Assembly (NCBI RefSeq): GCF_009617895.1
Contig: NZ_BLAW01000001.1
Span: 2,037,001-2,101,000, forward strand
Direction of reading: 5' to 3'
Source of the DNA: Prolixibacter sp. SD074
GTDB lineage: Bacteria > Bacteroidota > Bacteroidia > Bacteroidales > Prolixibacteraceae
Length of the DNA stretch: 64,000 nt
Numbering within the stretch: position 1 is the stretch's first letter; each line of letters starts with the position of its first letter. The notes below the pieces were generated by a model. That model was not told the origin of the DNA. It saw only the letters and a program-made list of their open reading frames with translations, and searched no databases. A program made the translations under genes and the position numbers. Shown piece after piece: positions 36,649 to 46,445 of this stretch.

Positions 36649-39351
36649 ATGAGCAAACCTGTTTCCATACCAATATACACCCTTCTGCTTTTTTTTACTG
36701 CTGCTTTTTTATTCCCGCGACTAGCTGTGTCGCAGCAGTTGAACGGAACAATCACCGATAAAAAAGGAGAGTCAATTCCTTATGCTACCGTTTTTATCAA
36801 GGAACTTTCGCAGGGAACCACCAGTAATGTTAACGGGGAATACGGTATTAACGTGCCCGAAGGAACCTATACTGTTATTTACCGAAGTTTGGGATATGCC
36901 CCGCAATCCATTACCGTTAAGGTCAACAAAAAGACGGTTACCCAAAATATTATCATGGCCGACCAGGTTCATCAACTTCGGGAAATCAGGGTGTATGGTA
37001 ATGGTGAAGATCCGGCCTATCCGATTATGCGGCACGTTATCGGACTATCTAATCTTCATAAAAACCAGGTCGAATCATACAAAGCAAATGTTTACCTGAG
37101 AGGTACCGTTCATTTTAAAAAAGTATCGCGAATTATCCGTAATCAATTGCATAAACAAAAGGTGGAAGTGAAATCGGGCGAGACATTCGTTGACGAAACT
37201 TACAGTACCATCACCTTCGATGCGCCTGACCACTACAAGCAGGTGATTAAGTCGGTCAATTCCACCTTCCCGGACATTGTCGATTTTCCGGTCATGAAAT
37301 TCTTTGCTGCCAGCCTGTACGACGATAATATCGATATCCTGATTTCGCCATTGGGGCACAACGCCTTTAACCACTACAAATACGTTTACGAAGGATTTAG
37401 TTACGAAGGCGATTATACCATCGACAAAATCAAGGTCATTCCCCGCCGGCGCAGTAAACAACTTTTTTCAGGGTACATTTACATCATCGATGGTTTGTGG
37501 TGCCTGCACAGTGCCGATTTAAATTTCGATACGCCTTTCGGCGAAGTGAATGTCCGGCAGGCTTTCGACGAAGTGAAACCGGGTGTGTGGATGCCGGTAG
37601 GCCACAATTACGCCTTCGAAGGCGGCATTTTGGGGGTGAAAGGCAGTATACATTTCGGCGGTTCAGTAAAATACCGCGACGTTGTTCTGAATCCCCGGCT
37701 TATGGCCGTCAACCCGATAAATACGATGCCGCAGTTCTTGGAAAAAACCGAAGCCGAAACCGAAGCCAAAACCGAAACCGAAAAGGAAGATTCGGTTGAA
37801 GAAACGAAAAATGAACCGTTAGGACACGAAGTGAAGGATGGGAAGCGTGTGGCTGAAATGGCTGAAATCCTGAATAAAGAAAATATCACCACCCGCGACA
37901 TGAACAAACTGTCCCGACTGATGTCGCGGGAAGCAAAAGTTGCCAACGGGAAACAATCGCTCGAACTGAAAGATAAAAATCAGAAGGTAATTGTTTCAGG
38001 AGCCGCCGATAAAGATTCGTCGTACTGGGACGAAATCAGGCCAATTCCGCTGACCGAAAACGAAAAAGAGAGTTTTGAGAAACGCGATTCGTTGAAAACA
38101 GTAGGGCCAAAGAAAAACTTCTTTACCTCTTCAAAAAAACGTAGTGATTTCTTCACCCGATATTTCGGCTCACTTTTCACTGGTAAAAAATGGATAAACA
38201 GCGATACCAACTTTCATGTCTCCTATCCGGGAATCATCAATCTGAAAGCGATTGGCTTTAATGCGGTCGACGGATGGAAAATTCATCAGGAAATTACCTT
38301 CAATAAAACCGGACGACCGGGCCATGCATTTTGGTTTACTCCCTGGGGAACGTGGGCCATCAACCGGAAGGTCGTTCTATGGGGTGGGAACACGGCCCTG
38401 ACGTATGCACCAATGCATCGCGGCATCGCTAATCTCGATTTTGGCCGTAATACCATGGATTTTAACAGCCGCTACACCGTCGATCCTTTTATCAACGCGG
38501 TAGCCTCGCTTTTTTCAAAAGAGAATTATGCCCGCTACTACGAAAACCGTTACATCGATTTTCGTAACCGGATAGATTTGGCCAATGGCTTGGTGTTTTA
38601 CACCGGGTTCAGCTGGAACAACCGGCGCCGGTTGGAAAACTCAACCAATTATTCCTTCTTCAGAACCGATGTTGACTACATGAGCAACCTCCCGCACAAT
38701 CATGTGGTAACCAACGCGAATTTAAACAGTCAAATCAATACGGTGCTGAAGCTGAAAATCGAGTACACGCCGCGCTACTATTACCGGGTAAAGGATGGAG
38801 TGAAAGAGATGGCTCATTCCGATTTTCCAACCTTCTGGTTCCAGTACAATAAAGGTATCAAAGGACTTTTCAACAGCACGGCCGATTTCGATTACCTGGA
38901 AGCGGGACTAAAGCAATGGATTCGGATAAATTCAGCAACCAGTTTAACATATAAAATCCGGGGAGGCTGGTTTCCGAACCATGAACAAATCCACTTCGCC
39001 GATTTCTCGCAAACCAACAGTCAGCCCTCGCCCGTATTATTCAAAGAATTCAGGCACGCTTTCTTTACTCCGGGCTATTACGAACTGAGGAGTGATGACC
39101 GATTTGTGGAGGCACACGTTTCGTACAAAGCGCCCTACATCTTGTTGAAATACCTACCGGGAATCAGCAATACGCTCTGGCGCGAACTGGTTTGGGCCGG
39201 CTATTACAAGATGCCCCATTACCCACAATATACCGAAATCGGTTATTCGTTGATCGATATATTGTTTAACGGCGATATTGGGGTGTTTGCGGGATTCGAC
39301 GAATGGCATTACAGCCGCATTGGGATAAATCTCGTGATTCGCATTCATTAA
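36649..39351 (+). CDS. DUF5686 outer-membrane protein with carboxypeptidase-like domain
   Basis: 900 residues. A signal peptide (about 1-29) is followed by a CarboxypepD_reg-like beta-sandwich (NGTITDKKGESIPYATVF, about 32-110). The long DUF5686 region comes next. An acidic Thr/Glu repeat (about 365-385) comes from a tandem ACCGAAGCCGAA-type DNA repeat. The C-terminal half has alternating aromatic strands ending GINLVIRIH, typical of an outer-membrane beta barrel. The family is widespread in Bacteroidota and its function is unknown. It has neither a TonB plug domain nor a partner SusD. Confidence 0.83.
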   Translation: MSKPVSIPIYTLLLFFTAAFLFPRLAVSQQLNGTITDKKGESIPYATVFIKELSQGTTSNVNGEYGINVPEGTYTVIYRSLGYAPQSITVKVNKKTVTQNIIMADQVHQLREIRVYGNGEDPAYPIMRHVIGLSNLHKNQVESYKANVYLRGTVHFKKVSRIIRNQLHKQKVEVKSGETFVDETYSTITFDAPDHYKQVIKSVNSTFPDIVDFPVMKFFAASLYDDNIDILISPLGHNAFNHYKYVYEGFSYEGDYTIDKIKVIPRRRSKQLFSGYIYIIDGLWCLHSADLNFDTPFGEVNVRQAFDEVKPGVWMPVGHNYAFEGGILGVKGSIHFGGSVKYRDVVLNPRLMAVNPINTMPQFLEKTEAETEAKTETEKEDSVEETKNEPLGHEVKDGKRVAEMAEILNKENITTRDMNKLSRLMSREAKVANGKQSLELKDKNQKVIVSGAADKDSSYWDEIRPIPLTENEKESFEKRDSLKTVGPKKNFFTSSKKRSDFFTRYFGSLFTGKKWINSDTNFHVSYPGIINLKAIGFNAVDGWKIHQEITFNKTGRPGHAFWFTPWGTWAINRKVVLWGGNTALTYAPMHRGIANLDFGRNTMDFNSRYTVDPFINAVASLFSKENYARYYENRYIDFRNRIDLANGLVFYTGFSWNNRRRLENSTNYSFFRTDVDYMSNLPHNHVVTNANLNSQINTVLKLKIEYTPRYYYRVKDGVKEMAHSDFPTFWFQYNKGIKGLFNSTADFDYLEAGLKQWIRINSATSLTYKIRGGWFPNHEQIHFADFSQTNSQPSPVLFKEFRHAFFTPGYYELRSDDRFVEAHVSYKAPYILLKYLPGISNTLWRELVWAGYYKMPHYPQYTEIGYSLIDILFNGDIGVFAGFDEWHYSRIGINLVIRIH

Positions 39352-39400
39352 GACCGTTATTCCAACGAAATTCGCATCTTTGACTGCTAAATTTATCGCA

Positions 39401-40237
39401 ATGGAATACACCAAAGTCATTTGTTTCCCGGAACCTGATTCCGAAATCAACCGGGAAATATTGACCGCTCAAATGGGCGAACTGGGTTTCGACAGCTTCA
39501 GTGAGACAGACGAAACCGTTGAAGCCTTTATCCCGTCTTCTGCTTTTAGCGAAGAGCTGCTGCAAAGTGAAAGCCTGAAAGACAATCCATTATTCAACGT
39601 GCGGTTCCAGACGGAAGTCATTCCCGGCCAGAACTGGAATGAGGTGTGGGAAAAAAACTATTTCAAACCATTGTTGGTCGAAAATCGATGCCTTATCAGG
39701 GCTCCATTCCATGCCGATACGCCGAAGGCAGAGTATGAAATCGTGATTGATCCGCGCATGGCCTTCGGTACGGGAAACCATGAAACCACATATCTGATGA
39801 TTTCGGCTATTCTGCAACAGGATTTACAAGGCAAACAGGTTCTCGATATGGGATGCGGAACCGGCATTCTCGGCATTTTGGCTTCCATGCGGGGCGCCGA
39901 AAAGGTCACAGCCATCGATATTGATGAGTGGGCGTACAACAACACGCTCGAAAATGCGGAAATCAATTATATCACCAACATCGATGCTTCACTGGGAGAT
40001 GCCAGTCTTTTGGGCAAACATAAGTTCGATGTGATTTACGCAAACATCCACCGGAATATCTTGCTGCAGGACTTACCCGTATATGCTTCCGTCATGTGCA
40101 GGGATGCGGAAATTATCATGAGCGGATTCTATCGGGAAGACTTGCCGGCCATTTCCGCAAAAGCGGAAGAAGCAGGACTAAAACCTGCCGGATACGAGGA
40201 ACGGAACAACTGGGTGGCTGCCCGGTTTATTCGTTGA
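39401..40237 (+). CDS. prmA: Ribosomal protein L11 methyltransferase
   Basis: 278 residues from the ATG at 39401; a TTG start at 39380 would lie in a CATCTTTG promoter-like box and is rejected. The N-terminal recognition domain spans about 1-110. The SAM site shows VLDMGCGTGILGI (about 149) and IDIDEWAYNN. The DPRMAFGTGNHETT segment is typical of PrmA. It trimethylates L11 in the cytosol. Its last 11 nt overlap the end of the convergent phosphodiesterase gene. Confidence 0.93.
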   Translation: MEYTKVICFPEPDSEINREILTAQMGELGFDSFSETDETVEAFIPSSAFSEELLQSESLKDNPLFNVRFQTEVIPGQNWNEVWEKNYFKPLLVENRCLIRAPFHADTPKAEYEIVIDPRMAFGTGNHETTYLMISAILQQDLQGKQVLDMGCGTGILGILASMRGAEKVTAIDIDEWAYNNTLENAEINYITNIDASLGDASLLGKHKFDVIYANIHRNILLQDLPVYASVMCRDAEIIMSGFYREDLPAISAKAEEAGLKPAGYEERNNWVAARFIR

Positions 40238-40736
40238 ACTGACCCCGGCGCCCCATCTCTACAACCTCCAAATCGAAAATGCGGGCACCTTCGATGGAAA
40301 AGCGCACCAGGGTCCGGACCTGGTGAAAGCCTTGTACGCCGGCTGCCCCGGGATTGATGTGCAACAAACCAAGCTTTTGATCATTCACCACTTTTAAAAT
40401 ATGTGAATGACCGGAGATGAATAATTTGGGAGGATTGTGGTAAATTTCCGGCGTCACGTACCGTTCGTACCTTCCGGGGTAACCGCCAATGTGCGTCATC
40501 CAGACATCGACCTCCTCGCACATAAATCGCTGATGCAACGAATACTCCTGCCTGATTTGGTCGCCATCTATATTTCCGAAAACGGCCCGCAGAGGCTTTA
40601 CTGCAGCTAATTTATCAGCAACTTCCAGGCTGCCGATATCGCCGGCATGCCAAATTTCATCGCATTCCGAAAAATAATTGAGTATGGCATCGTCCATATA
40701 ACCATGTGTATCCGACAACAAGCCTATTCGCTTCAT
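40227..40736 (-). CDS. YfcE/MJ0936-family metallophosphoesterase
   Basis: 169 residues of the calcineurin-like small phosphodiesterase family. Metal motifs are complete: SDTHG (about 8-12), WHAGDIG (about 29), FGNID (about 55), THIGG (about 91) and SGHSH (about 118). Characterised members hydrolyse phosphodiesters or nucleotides with Mn2+; the natural substrate here is unknown. It lies 33 nt downstream of the SPOR gene on the same strand and converges with prmA. Confidence 0.88.
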   Translation of the reverse strand: MKRIGLLSDTHGYMDDAILNYFSECDEIWHAGDIGSLEVADKLAAVKPLRAVFGNIDGDQIRQEYSLHQRFMCEEVDVWMTHIGGYPGRYERYVTPEIYHNPPKLFISGHSHILKVVNDQKLGLLHINPGAAGVQGFHQVRTLVRFSIEGARIFDLEVVEMGRRGQFNE

Positions 40737-40769
40737 GAGAATAATTTGCCCGTAAAGATAATGTGCAAT

Positions 40770-41180
40770 TTACCGATTTGAAAATGAGGAGGGCGTTATA
40801 TCGGGGCCGGCAGTAAGTTGTTCCCCCTGATAAAATGCTACCACAAAAATGAATTTGTCAACACCTTTATCAATGAGATAGGCACGGTAGCGCATGGCAT
40901 CTTCGAAAGTAAAAAAACGGCCAACCGAATAGCGGTTAAATTTACCGCTGTGGTTAATATAAAAGGGACCGGGCACTTTAGTCCTCCGCGTTAAAATCCG
41001 CGCAACATTTACCGGTTTTCGCAGCGCGCAAATCTGAACCCGATAAACAATCCTGCCATTAAGGTTTTCCGAAGCCCGCACATTAGTTGCTGTTTCGCCT
41101 GACGATGCTTGCGTTGTTGCATCTGAAGGGGAGGCGAAGGCAACACAGATACCAATAAAAAGGATTAGTAGACGCATCAA
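40770..41180 (-). CDS. Secreted SPOR-domain-like protein
   Basis: 136 residues. A signal peptide (about 1-20) precedes a short linker and one SPOR-type module (about 44-118): YRVQICALRKPV, PGPFYINHSGKFNRYSVGRF, then FEDAMRYRAYLIDKG. SPOR domains bind denuded glycan strands at the septum, so a role in cell wall or division is likely. The protein has no other domain. It leads a short unit with the phosphodiesterase gene. Confidence 0.75.
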   Translation of the reverse strand: MMRLLILFIGICVAFASPSDATTQASSGETATNVRASENLNGRIVYRVQICALRKPVNVARILTRRTKVPGPFYINHSGKFNRYSVGRFFTFEDAMRYRAYLIDKGVDKFIFVVAFYQGEQLTAGPDITPSSFSNR

Positions 41181-41708
41181 TTAGTTGCAAGCTTTGGTTT
41201 TCACTAATTTAACTTATTATTGAAATTTCCGCAAAATTCCATCGACCAAATTATCAGGCGGTTAACTTTGGAATGAGCGACGACTAGTACTCTTCGCCAC
41301 CTATCGTGCACTAAATTAGGACAATCAGACACCCGTTTGTTCCGCCGGGAAAATTTCTTTTCCTAATTAAAATTGACGCGTCCTTCCCGGGAAAAAACGA
41401 CGATTAGGTTGTTTTGCTATTACCTACCGGGAATAAACTACATTTTGTAGCTGCTTCCCGCAAAGGAAAAAGGTGTCGTCGCGAATGGCGGTTGTTTGTC
41501 GCACTATATCGTGACCAAATCGCGAAATGCAAAAGCCTGCCATGCTGTGTCGGGAACAAAATGCCATTTGCAATTGCTCCATGCGCGGGGCCAACAATCT
41601 TCGCTAACACTTGAATTCTTCCCCATTTTACCTTATCATTGAAAGAAACAGCCGGAAAATATCCCGGCAGGCTAAAAAGAATCTGTTCTCATTATAAAAA
41701 AAATTGCT
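41181..41708. other. 528-bp gap with several small palindromes, no gene
   Basis: Overlapping frames on both strands at 41404-41614 look like chance frames, with odd composition and no motif. The DNA holds TTCCCGGGAA (about 41384), a nested hairpin CGGGAA/TTCCCG with CTAC/GTAG inside (about 41429-41459), two TCGCGA sites (about 41477 and 41519) and several CGGGAA words. It lies between the start of the SPOR gene and the start of sixA. No promoter box or RNA family is recognised. Confidence 0.4.
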
Positions 41709-42206
41709 ATGAAACTCGTTGTTCTTGTCCGTCACGGAAAAGCTGAACATACCAATGACCCGAAACCCGATTATCGACGCAATTTAACGACCCGGGGTGA
41801 AGCGGATGCCACCAGAATAGCCGAAGAAATCAAACCGATGCTTCCGCAACCGCTTCATTTAATATCGAGCCCGGCCAACAGGGCAAAACAAACCGCTACT
41901 TTCTTTGCCTCCGTTTTGGACTACCCCGAAGATGCAATTCAGGAGGAAGAAGATCTTTATGATGGACTAACCACAACCGAATTTCTGGAGATGTTGGCAA
42001 AAACGCCTGAAGAATCCGATTGTATTTTGGTGTTCGGACATAACCCGGCGCAAACGATACTCGCCGACCGAATGCTCAACCATTTCGACCGCATACTTCC
42101 TACATCGGGAGCCGTTGCTATTCGTTTTGGGGTACAATCCTGGGCAGAAATAGAACCACGTAGCGGAGAATTGGCTTTCTATAAATATCCAAAAATGTTT
42201 CGTTAA
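41709..42206 (+). CDS. sixA: SixA-type histidine phosphatase
   Basis: 165 residues. The catalytic LVRHGKAEH lies at residues 5-13, ISSPANRAKQTA (about 52) carries the second Arg, and FGHNP (about 109) the second His. SixA removes phosphate from Hpt-domain histidines. An orphan Hpt protein is encoded at 59924, but no direct link is visible. Upstream is a 528-bp gap without a recognised promoter. The stop codon overlaps a TAAATTTG box that probably serves rsmE. Confidence 0.88.
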   Translation: MKLVVLVRHGKAEHTNDPKPDYRRNLTTRGEADATRIAEEIKPMLPQPLHLISSPANRAKQTATFFASVLDYPEDAIQEEEDLYDGLTTTEFLEMLAKTPEESDCILVFGHNPAQTILADRMLNHFDRILPTSGAVAIRFGVQSWAEIEPRSGELAFYKYPKMFR

Positions 42207-42211
42207 ATTTG
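42204..42211 (+). promoter_or_regulatory. Probable -7 box of rsmE, overlapping the sixA stop
   Basis: TAAATTTG begins at the TAA stop of sixA, 27 nt before the rsmE ATG. Confidence 0.45.
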
Positions 42212-42237
42212 TCGCAGAATAACAATTCCGCAGGAAT

Positions 42238-42945
42238 ATGCATCTTTTTTTCACGCCCGATCTGAACGGGAACCACTACACTTTAAACGAAACCGAGTCG
42301 AAACATTGCGTCAGGGTTTTGCGACTGAACGAAGGCGACAAAATTCAGTTGGTTGATGGCAAAGGGAGTTTTTTCGAGGCGGTTATCGTCGCCGCTCACC
42401 CCAAAGCTTGCCAGGTTGAGATAACTGATGCACAGCATGGCGTTGGTAAAAGAGATTTCAGGCTGCATATCGCCATCGGACCAACCAAAAGCATCGATCG
42501 GTTCGAATGGTTTCTGGAAAAAACAACCGAAATCGGGATTGATGAAATAACGCCGCTTTTGTGCCGCTATTCCGAACGGAAAAGTATTAAGCCAGCCCGA
42601 CCCGGGAACATCATCACCTCGGCAATGAAACAATCGCTAAAAGCCTACCGTCCGGTTCTGAACGAAATGACAAGCTTCAGAGACTTCGTTTCGCAGGATT
42701 TTGACGGCGGGAAGTACATTGCACACTGCGGGCCGGCCGAACGAAAACTTTTCAGCCATATTCTCCCGAAAGGGAAAGATGCATTAATCCTAATTGGTCC
42801 GGAAGGTGATTTTTCACCCGAAGAAATCCAGTTAGCGCTGAACAACGGTTTTCACCCGGTTTCGCTGGGAGAATCGAGACTGCGGACCGAAACAGCCGGA
42901 GTGGTGGCCTGCCATACCGTTAACCTCATCAACGAGTTGAAATAG
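42238..42945 (+). CDS. rsmE: 16S rRNA (uracil-1498-N3)-methyltransferase
   Basis: 235 residues. An N-terminal PUA-like domain (about 1-70) is followed by a SPOUT domain with IGPTKSIDRFEW (about 80), IGPEGDFSPEE (about 184) and SLGESRLRTETA (about 202), which form the knotted SAM site. It methylates U1498 in the decoding region of 16S rRNA. The DUF4159 gene follows after 4 nt, a common pairing in Bacteroidota. Confidence 0.94.
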   Translation: MHLFFTPDLNGNHYTLNETESKHCVRVLRLNEGDKIQLVDGKGSFFEAVIVAAHPKACQVEITDAQHGVGKRDFRLHIAIGPTKSIDRFEWFLEKTTEIGIDEITPLLCRYSERKSIKPARPGNIITSAMKQSLKAYRPVLNEMTSFRDFVSQDFDGGKYIAHCGPAERKLFSHILPKGKDALILIGPEGDFSPEEIQLALNNGFHPVSLGESRLRTETAGVVACHTVNLINELK

Positions 42946-42949
42946 TGTT

Positions 42950-43630
42950 ATGACGTTGAAAAAAATATACCGGGATAGTTTATGGGCCGTGGCTTTTATT
43001 ATCCTGACTTTCTCCGCCAATGCACAATCGAAAACTTCGGTGAAGATTGCACTGTTGAAATATGGCGGTGGCGGTGACTGGTATGCGAATCCAACCTCCT
43101 TGGGCGATCTCATTCAATTCTGTAACAAAAACATTGGTACCAACATCGATTCCGAGCCCGCTGCCGTTGATGTGGGAAGTCCTGAAATTTTCAATTATCC
43201 GCTTCTGGATATGACGGGTCACGGGAATATTTTTTTTACTGATGCTGAAGTGAGGAACTTGCGCAAATATCTCGAATCAGGCGGATTTCTGCATGCCGAT
43301 GATAACTATGGCTTAGATAAATATATCAGAAGAGAAATGAAAAAAGTTTTCCCCGAAAGTAAATTGGTCGAATTACCTTTCACTCATCCCATATATCATC
43401 AGAAATACGATTTTCCAAACGGATTGCCGAAGATTCACGAACACGATGGCAAACCGCCCCAGGGATTTGGTATTTTCTATAAAGGAAGGCTTGTTTTCTT
43501 CTACACCTACGAGTGTGATTTAGGCGATGGATGGGAAAATCCTGCGGTGCATCACGACCCCTGGCCACTTCGGGAAAAGGCTTTACAAATGGGCGCCAAT
43601 ATAATTTCCTACGTATTCGACCACCCATAA
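42950..43630 (+). CDS. Secreted DUF4159 protein
   Basis: 226 residues with a signal peptide ending SANAQ (about 25). The mature part is the DUF4159 domain: KYGGGGDWYANPTS, GHGNIFFTDAEV, ADDNYGLDKYIRREM and VFFYTYECDLGDGW, a glutamine-amidotransferase-like fold seen in exported proteins. No catalytic function is known to me. It is co-transcribed with rsmE. Confidence 0.85.
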   Translation: MTLKKIYRDSLWAVAFIILTFSANAQSKTSVKIALLKYGGGGDWYANPTSLGDLIQFCNKNIGTNIDSEPAAVDVGSPEIFNYPLLDMTGHGNIFFTDAEVRNLRKYLESGGFLHADDNYGLDKYIRREMKKVFPESKLVELPFTHPIYHQKYDFPNGLPKIHEHDGKPPQGFGIFYKGRLVFFYTYECDLGDGWENPAVHHDPWPLREKALQMGANIISYVFDHP

Positions 43631-43849
43631 AAAATGATTTATTAACCGTTATTTAGGAAGTTAGGATATGACTTGTGATTTTTCTTGTGGAGCGTCAAAA
43701 AATTAAACGCTAAAGAACAAGGCGTGTTCGATTTTGTACATGCTAAGAAAGGGCAACGTCTGGAATTACTTCCTGGGCGGAATTAAGCGCAAGCGAAATA
43801 GAACATCATCCGTTTAATCAATCAACCACTTTTTTTCGAGCAAAAAAGA

Positions 43850-43872
43850 GGCTGTCCTAATTCCGGACAGCC
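43850..43872 (-). terminator. Terminator of pfp
   Basis: GGCTGTCC/GGACAGCC stem with a 7-nt loop. On the minus strand it is followed by TCTTTTTT. The rest of 43631-43894 contains a short frame ending ELLPGRN (to about 43786) that I cannot assign. Confidence 0.8.
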
Positions 43873-43894
43873 TTTCATATAATAGTGGTTGTGA

Positions 43895-45556
43895 TTATTT
43901 ACCTTCCTGCTCAAGCTTCAATGTCTTGGTGGTAGCATCGCAAACTTCGGCCGGGCCAAAATACTGGATGGGCCCGGGATAAACGTAGCAGGTTTCAACA
44001 GCCCATTTTTCGCGGTTTTCAGCCAGTTTAAGGAACGGCGCAGCATCCAGTTCAACCAACGCTTTCTGAATAACCGGTTTCATATGACCGTGGCGACGCT
44101 CCATGTTCATCATCATCGTAATCGGAACACCTCCGGCAATCCATTTATCAGCTGGTTTGGTTGTATTCCGGACAGAAGACATATAACCAGTTTTACCATT
44201 TCCAATCAGTACCGAAGCAGTTGCGCCAAGTGAATAGCAGTAATCAGCATCGAAATTAGAAGGAGCCGCGCAACGACCTTCATAACCGAAGAAGTGATTC
44301 TGGGCAGAGAAACTGCCTTTGTAAGTACCTTCTTTTTTCATCTCGGCCAAACGGACACCCACCATCTCAATCAATAACTTCTCAGTCTCGATTTTCGATA
44401 CCTGTACGTTTCCGTGCGGATCGCGATCAAGCGTCAGCTGCTTGGCAATTTCTTCAGGAAGGGATGCAAATACCTTGGAAGAAATTTCACTCAGTTTGCC
44501 GATAACATACGTGCGTTTTTCAGCATCAGTCACCAGGGCTTTGAATTCATTGGCTGACTGCTGACCTTCGGCAAGCAAATCATTCAATTCGGTAATCAAA
44601 GTCTTCATTTCCGGAATAAACTCAATCAATCCTTCCGGGACCAGAACGACACCAAAATCATGGTTATCTTCAGCACGACGGGCAATAACTTTGGCTATAT
44701 AATCTACGACCTCTGCCAGCGTTTGCTCTTTTTCAGCTACTTCTTCCGAAATCAGGGTAACATTCGGTCGAGTTTGCAGTGCACACTCCAATGCAATGTG
44801 TGACGCTGAACGTCCCATCAGTTTAATGAAGTGCCAGTATTTTTTGGCTGAGTTGGCATCACGCATAATGTTTCCAATAAGCTCGGAATATACCTTGATA
44901 GCCGTATCGAAACCAAAGGAGGTCTCGATCATCTCATTTTTCAGGTCACCATCAATGGTTTTGGGACAACCGATAACCTGAATGCCGGTTTTTTTCTGCA
45001 GATAATACTCAGCCAATACACATGCATTAGTATTTGAGTCGTCACCGCCGATAACTACCAGCGCATTGATGTTTAACTTCCTGCATATCTCAACACCTTT
45101 GTCGAATTGAGCTTCTTCTTCGAGTTTGGTGCGACCGGAACCAATAATGTCGAAACCACCGGTATTGCGATATTCGTCAATAATTTCGTCGGTCAATTCC
45201 ATGTATTCATGATCAACCAAACCACCGGGCCCCCCCAGGAAACCGTACAGTTTGTTTTCAGGGTTCAGCTTTTTCAAACCGTCATAAATACCGGAAATAA
45301 CGTTGTGGCCTCCGGGTGCCTGGCCACCGGAAAGAATTACACCAACATTCATTACCGGCAGAGAACCGGTATCAATACCCTCTTCAAAGGTGATAAGCGG
45401 CATACCATAGGTATTCGGAAAAAGTTTCTGGATCTCTTCCTGATCGGCAACCGACTCGGTTTCTTTTCCTACGACCACTTTTACAGGTCCTTGTAAAGCT
45501 TTGGGTAACTTGGGAGCGTATTTTAATCGCTCAAATTGTAAAGCACTTATAGCCAT
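43895..45556 (-). CDS. pfp: Diphosphate-fructose-6-phosphate 1-phosphotransferase
   Basis: 553 residues, the long PPi-dependent phosphofructokinase type similar to the plant beta subunit. The diagnostic Asp is present in GGDDSNTNA (about 168), where ATP enzymes have [15 protein letters not shown] (about 198) and [13 protein letters not shown] (about 76) are also present. It phosphorylates fructose 6-phosphate with PPi reversibly, saving ATP in glycolysis. It is transcribed alone; an ATACTTTG-like box lies about 80 nt upstream. Confidence 0.95.
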   Translation of the reverse strand: MAISALQFERLKYAPKLPKALQGPVKVVVGKETESVADQEEIQKLFPNTYGMPLITFEEGIDTGSLPVMNVGVILSGGQAPGGHNVISGIYDGLKKLNPENKLYGFLGGPGGLVDHEYMELTDEIIDEYRNTGGFDIIGSGRTKLEEEAQFDKGVEICRKLNINALVVIGGDDSNTNACVLAEYYLQKKTGIQVIGCPKTIDGDLKNEMIETSFGFDTAIKVYSELIGNIMRDANSAKKYWHFIKLMGRSASHIALECALQTRPNVTLISEEVAEKEQTLAEVVDYIAKVIARRAEDNHDFGVVLVPEGLIEFIPEMKTLITELNDLLAEGQQSANEFKALVTDAEKRTYVIGKLSEISSKVFASLPEEIAKQLTLDRDPHGNVQVSKIETEKLLIEMVGVRLAEMKKEGTYKGSFSAQNHFFGYEGRCAAPSNFDADYCYSLGATASVLIGNGKTGYMSSVRNTTKPADKWIAGGVPITMMMNMERRHGHMKPVIQKALVELDAAPFLKLAENREKWAVETCYVYPGPIQYFGPAEVCDATTKTLKLEQEGK

Positions 45557-45691
45557 CCTACTTGATTATTTAGTGACAGGTTAAAACTATCCAAAAAAGC
45601 AGCGTAAAATTAACGGATTATCGCTAGGGCGCCAAAGTATAAGCCGGATTTGTAGGAAATTTAAAGTTTAGTTTTCATACAAAAACAAAAC

Positions 45692-45714
45692 AAGAGGCCA
45701 GTTACGGGCCCCTT
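45692..45714 (-). terminator. Terminator of the zinc-ribbon gene
   Basis: AAGGGGCC/GGCCTCTT stem (one mismatch) on the minus strand, followed by GTTTTGTTTTTG. Confidence 0.6.
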
Positions 45715-45744
45715 GCTTGAAATCAGTTATTTCTACCGTGAAAA

Positions 45745-45957
45745 TCAGTTGGTAAAGAAATCGAAAACATTCCCTAATTTACTGCTGGAAACGCCATAAA
45801 ATTCGGTGTAAGAACACCTGCTACAGGTAACCGATGTAAATTTCCGGCCTTGTACATCGAATATTTTTGACCAGAAACCGCCGGCGACTCGAATTTCACC
45901 TACATCGTACGAACGGTTTCCACATTTCGGGCATACATATTTATTCCTGCTCATCAC
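45745..45957 (-). CDS. Small zinc-ribbon protein
   Basis: 70 residues with two CxxC knuckles (CPKCG at about 9 and CSRC at about 45), a typical zinc ribbon. Between them are a hydrophobic WSKIFDVQ segment and the RKFTSVTC strand. Similar small proteins are annotated as zinc ribbon nucleic-acid-binding proteins; the target is not known. It is flanked by terminators on both sides, so it is probably its own unit. Confidence 0.75.
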   Translation of the reverse strand: MMSRNKYVCPKCGNRSYDVGEIRVAGGFWSKIFDVQGRKFTSVTCSRCSYTEFYGVSSSKLGNVFDFFTN

Positions 45958-46058
45958 TTTTCTGATTATCGGTTAACGTTTTATTTTCTTTCCGAACAGT
46001 AGCTCGGCCTGCCTTTTGCGTGGTGCAAGAGGTACTCAATTTGTGCGTTGGCGCTGCG

Positions 46059-46081
46059 AAAAAAGTCCGCCGAAGCGGACT
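46059..46081 (-). terminator. Terminator after the small sigma-linked gene
   Basis: On the minus strand AGTCCGC, a TTCG tetraloop, GCGGACT and six T. This is a textbook stable hairpin. Confidence 0.85.
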
Positions 46082-46103
46082 CATAAATCATTTAAAGCGA
46101 GAT

Positions 46104-46340
46104 TTAATTAAGGTTCAGTTCTAACTGTGTATCACCTGAACTCAAAACTGTGTATTGCTTAGCAAAGCCTAAAATATTGTCGATGGCTTGCCGGGAAGGG
46201 CCGTACATACAGGATTCTACTTCGTTTTTTAGATTTTCTTGTTTCATTTCCTTATGCCCTTCGCCCTCCGTTTTCTCCTTTGATTCACTTAAATCGGTTT
46301 CAAAAACGAAATCAAAATAAAGAGTAAAAATATCGTTCAT
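46104..46340 (-). CDS. Small protein of unknown function downstream of the sigma factor
   Basis: 78 residues from the ATG at 46340. The longer open frame to 46442 runs through a terminator, so the internal ATG is preferred. The middle is Glu/Lys-rich. The C-terminus reads QAIDNILGFAKQY and ends ELNLN, a pattern I associate with small proteins downstream of ECF sigma factors in Bacteroidota. There is no membrane segment, so it does not look like a classical anti-sigma factor. Its function is unknown. Confidence 0.6.
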   Translation of the reverse strand: MNDIFTLYFDFVFETDLSESKEKTEGEGHKEMKQENLKNEVESCMYGPSRQAIDNILGFAKQYTVLSSGDTQLELNLN

Positions 46341-46389
46341 AGGCAAATTATAAAAGTTTAATATGATGATTGCATTTGTCTCTAAAACG

Positions 46390-46416
46390 AAAAAGGATGA
46401 CATTTTATTGTCATCC
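46390..46416 (-). terminator. Terminator of the ECF sigma gene
   Basis: GGATGACA/TGTCATCC with a 6-nt loop and five T on the minus strand. It lies 30 nt past the sigma factor stop and before the small downstream gene. Confidence 0.75.
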
Positions 46417-46445
46417 CCTTTCGTTTTTTCTTCCTTTTTCAACCA

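Noticed and set aside
41404-41614. Overlapping frames of 66-68 codons on both strands
   Set aside because: The two strands mirror each other, composition is unlike coding DNA here, and there is no motif or promoter.
43631-43849. A short frame ending ELLPGRN that might be a gene relic
   Set aside because: It has stops on both sides, about 35 codons at most, no start codon and no family pattern that I can confirm.
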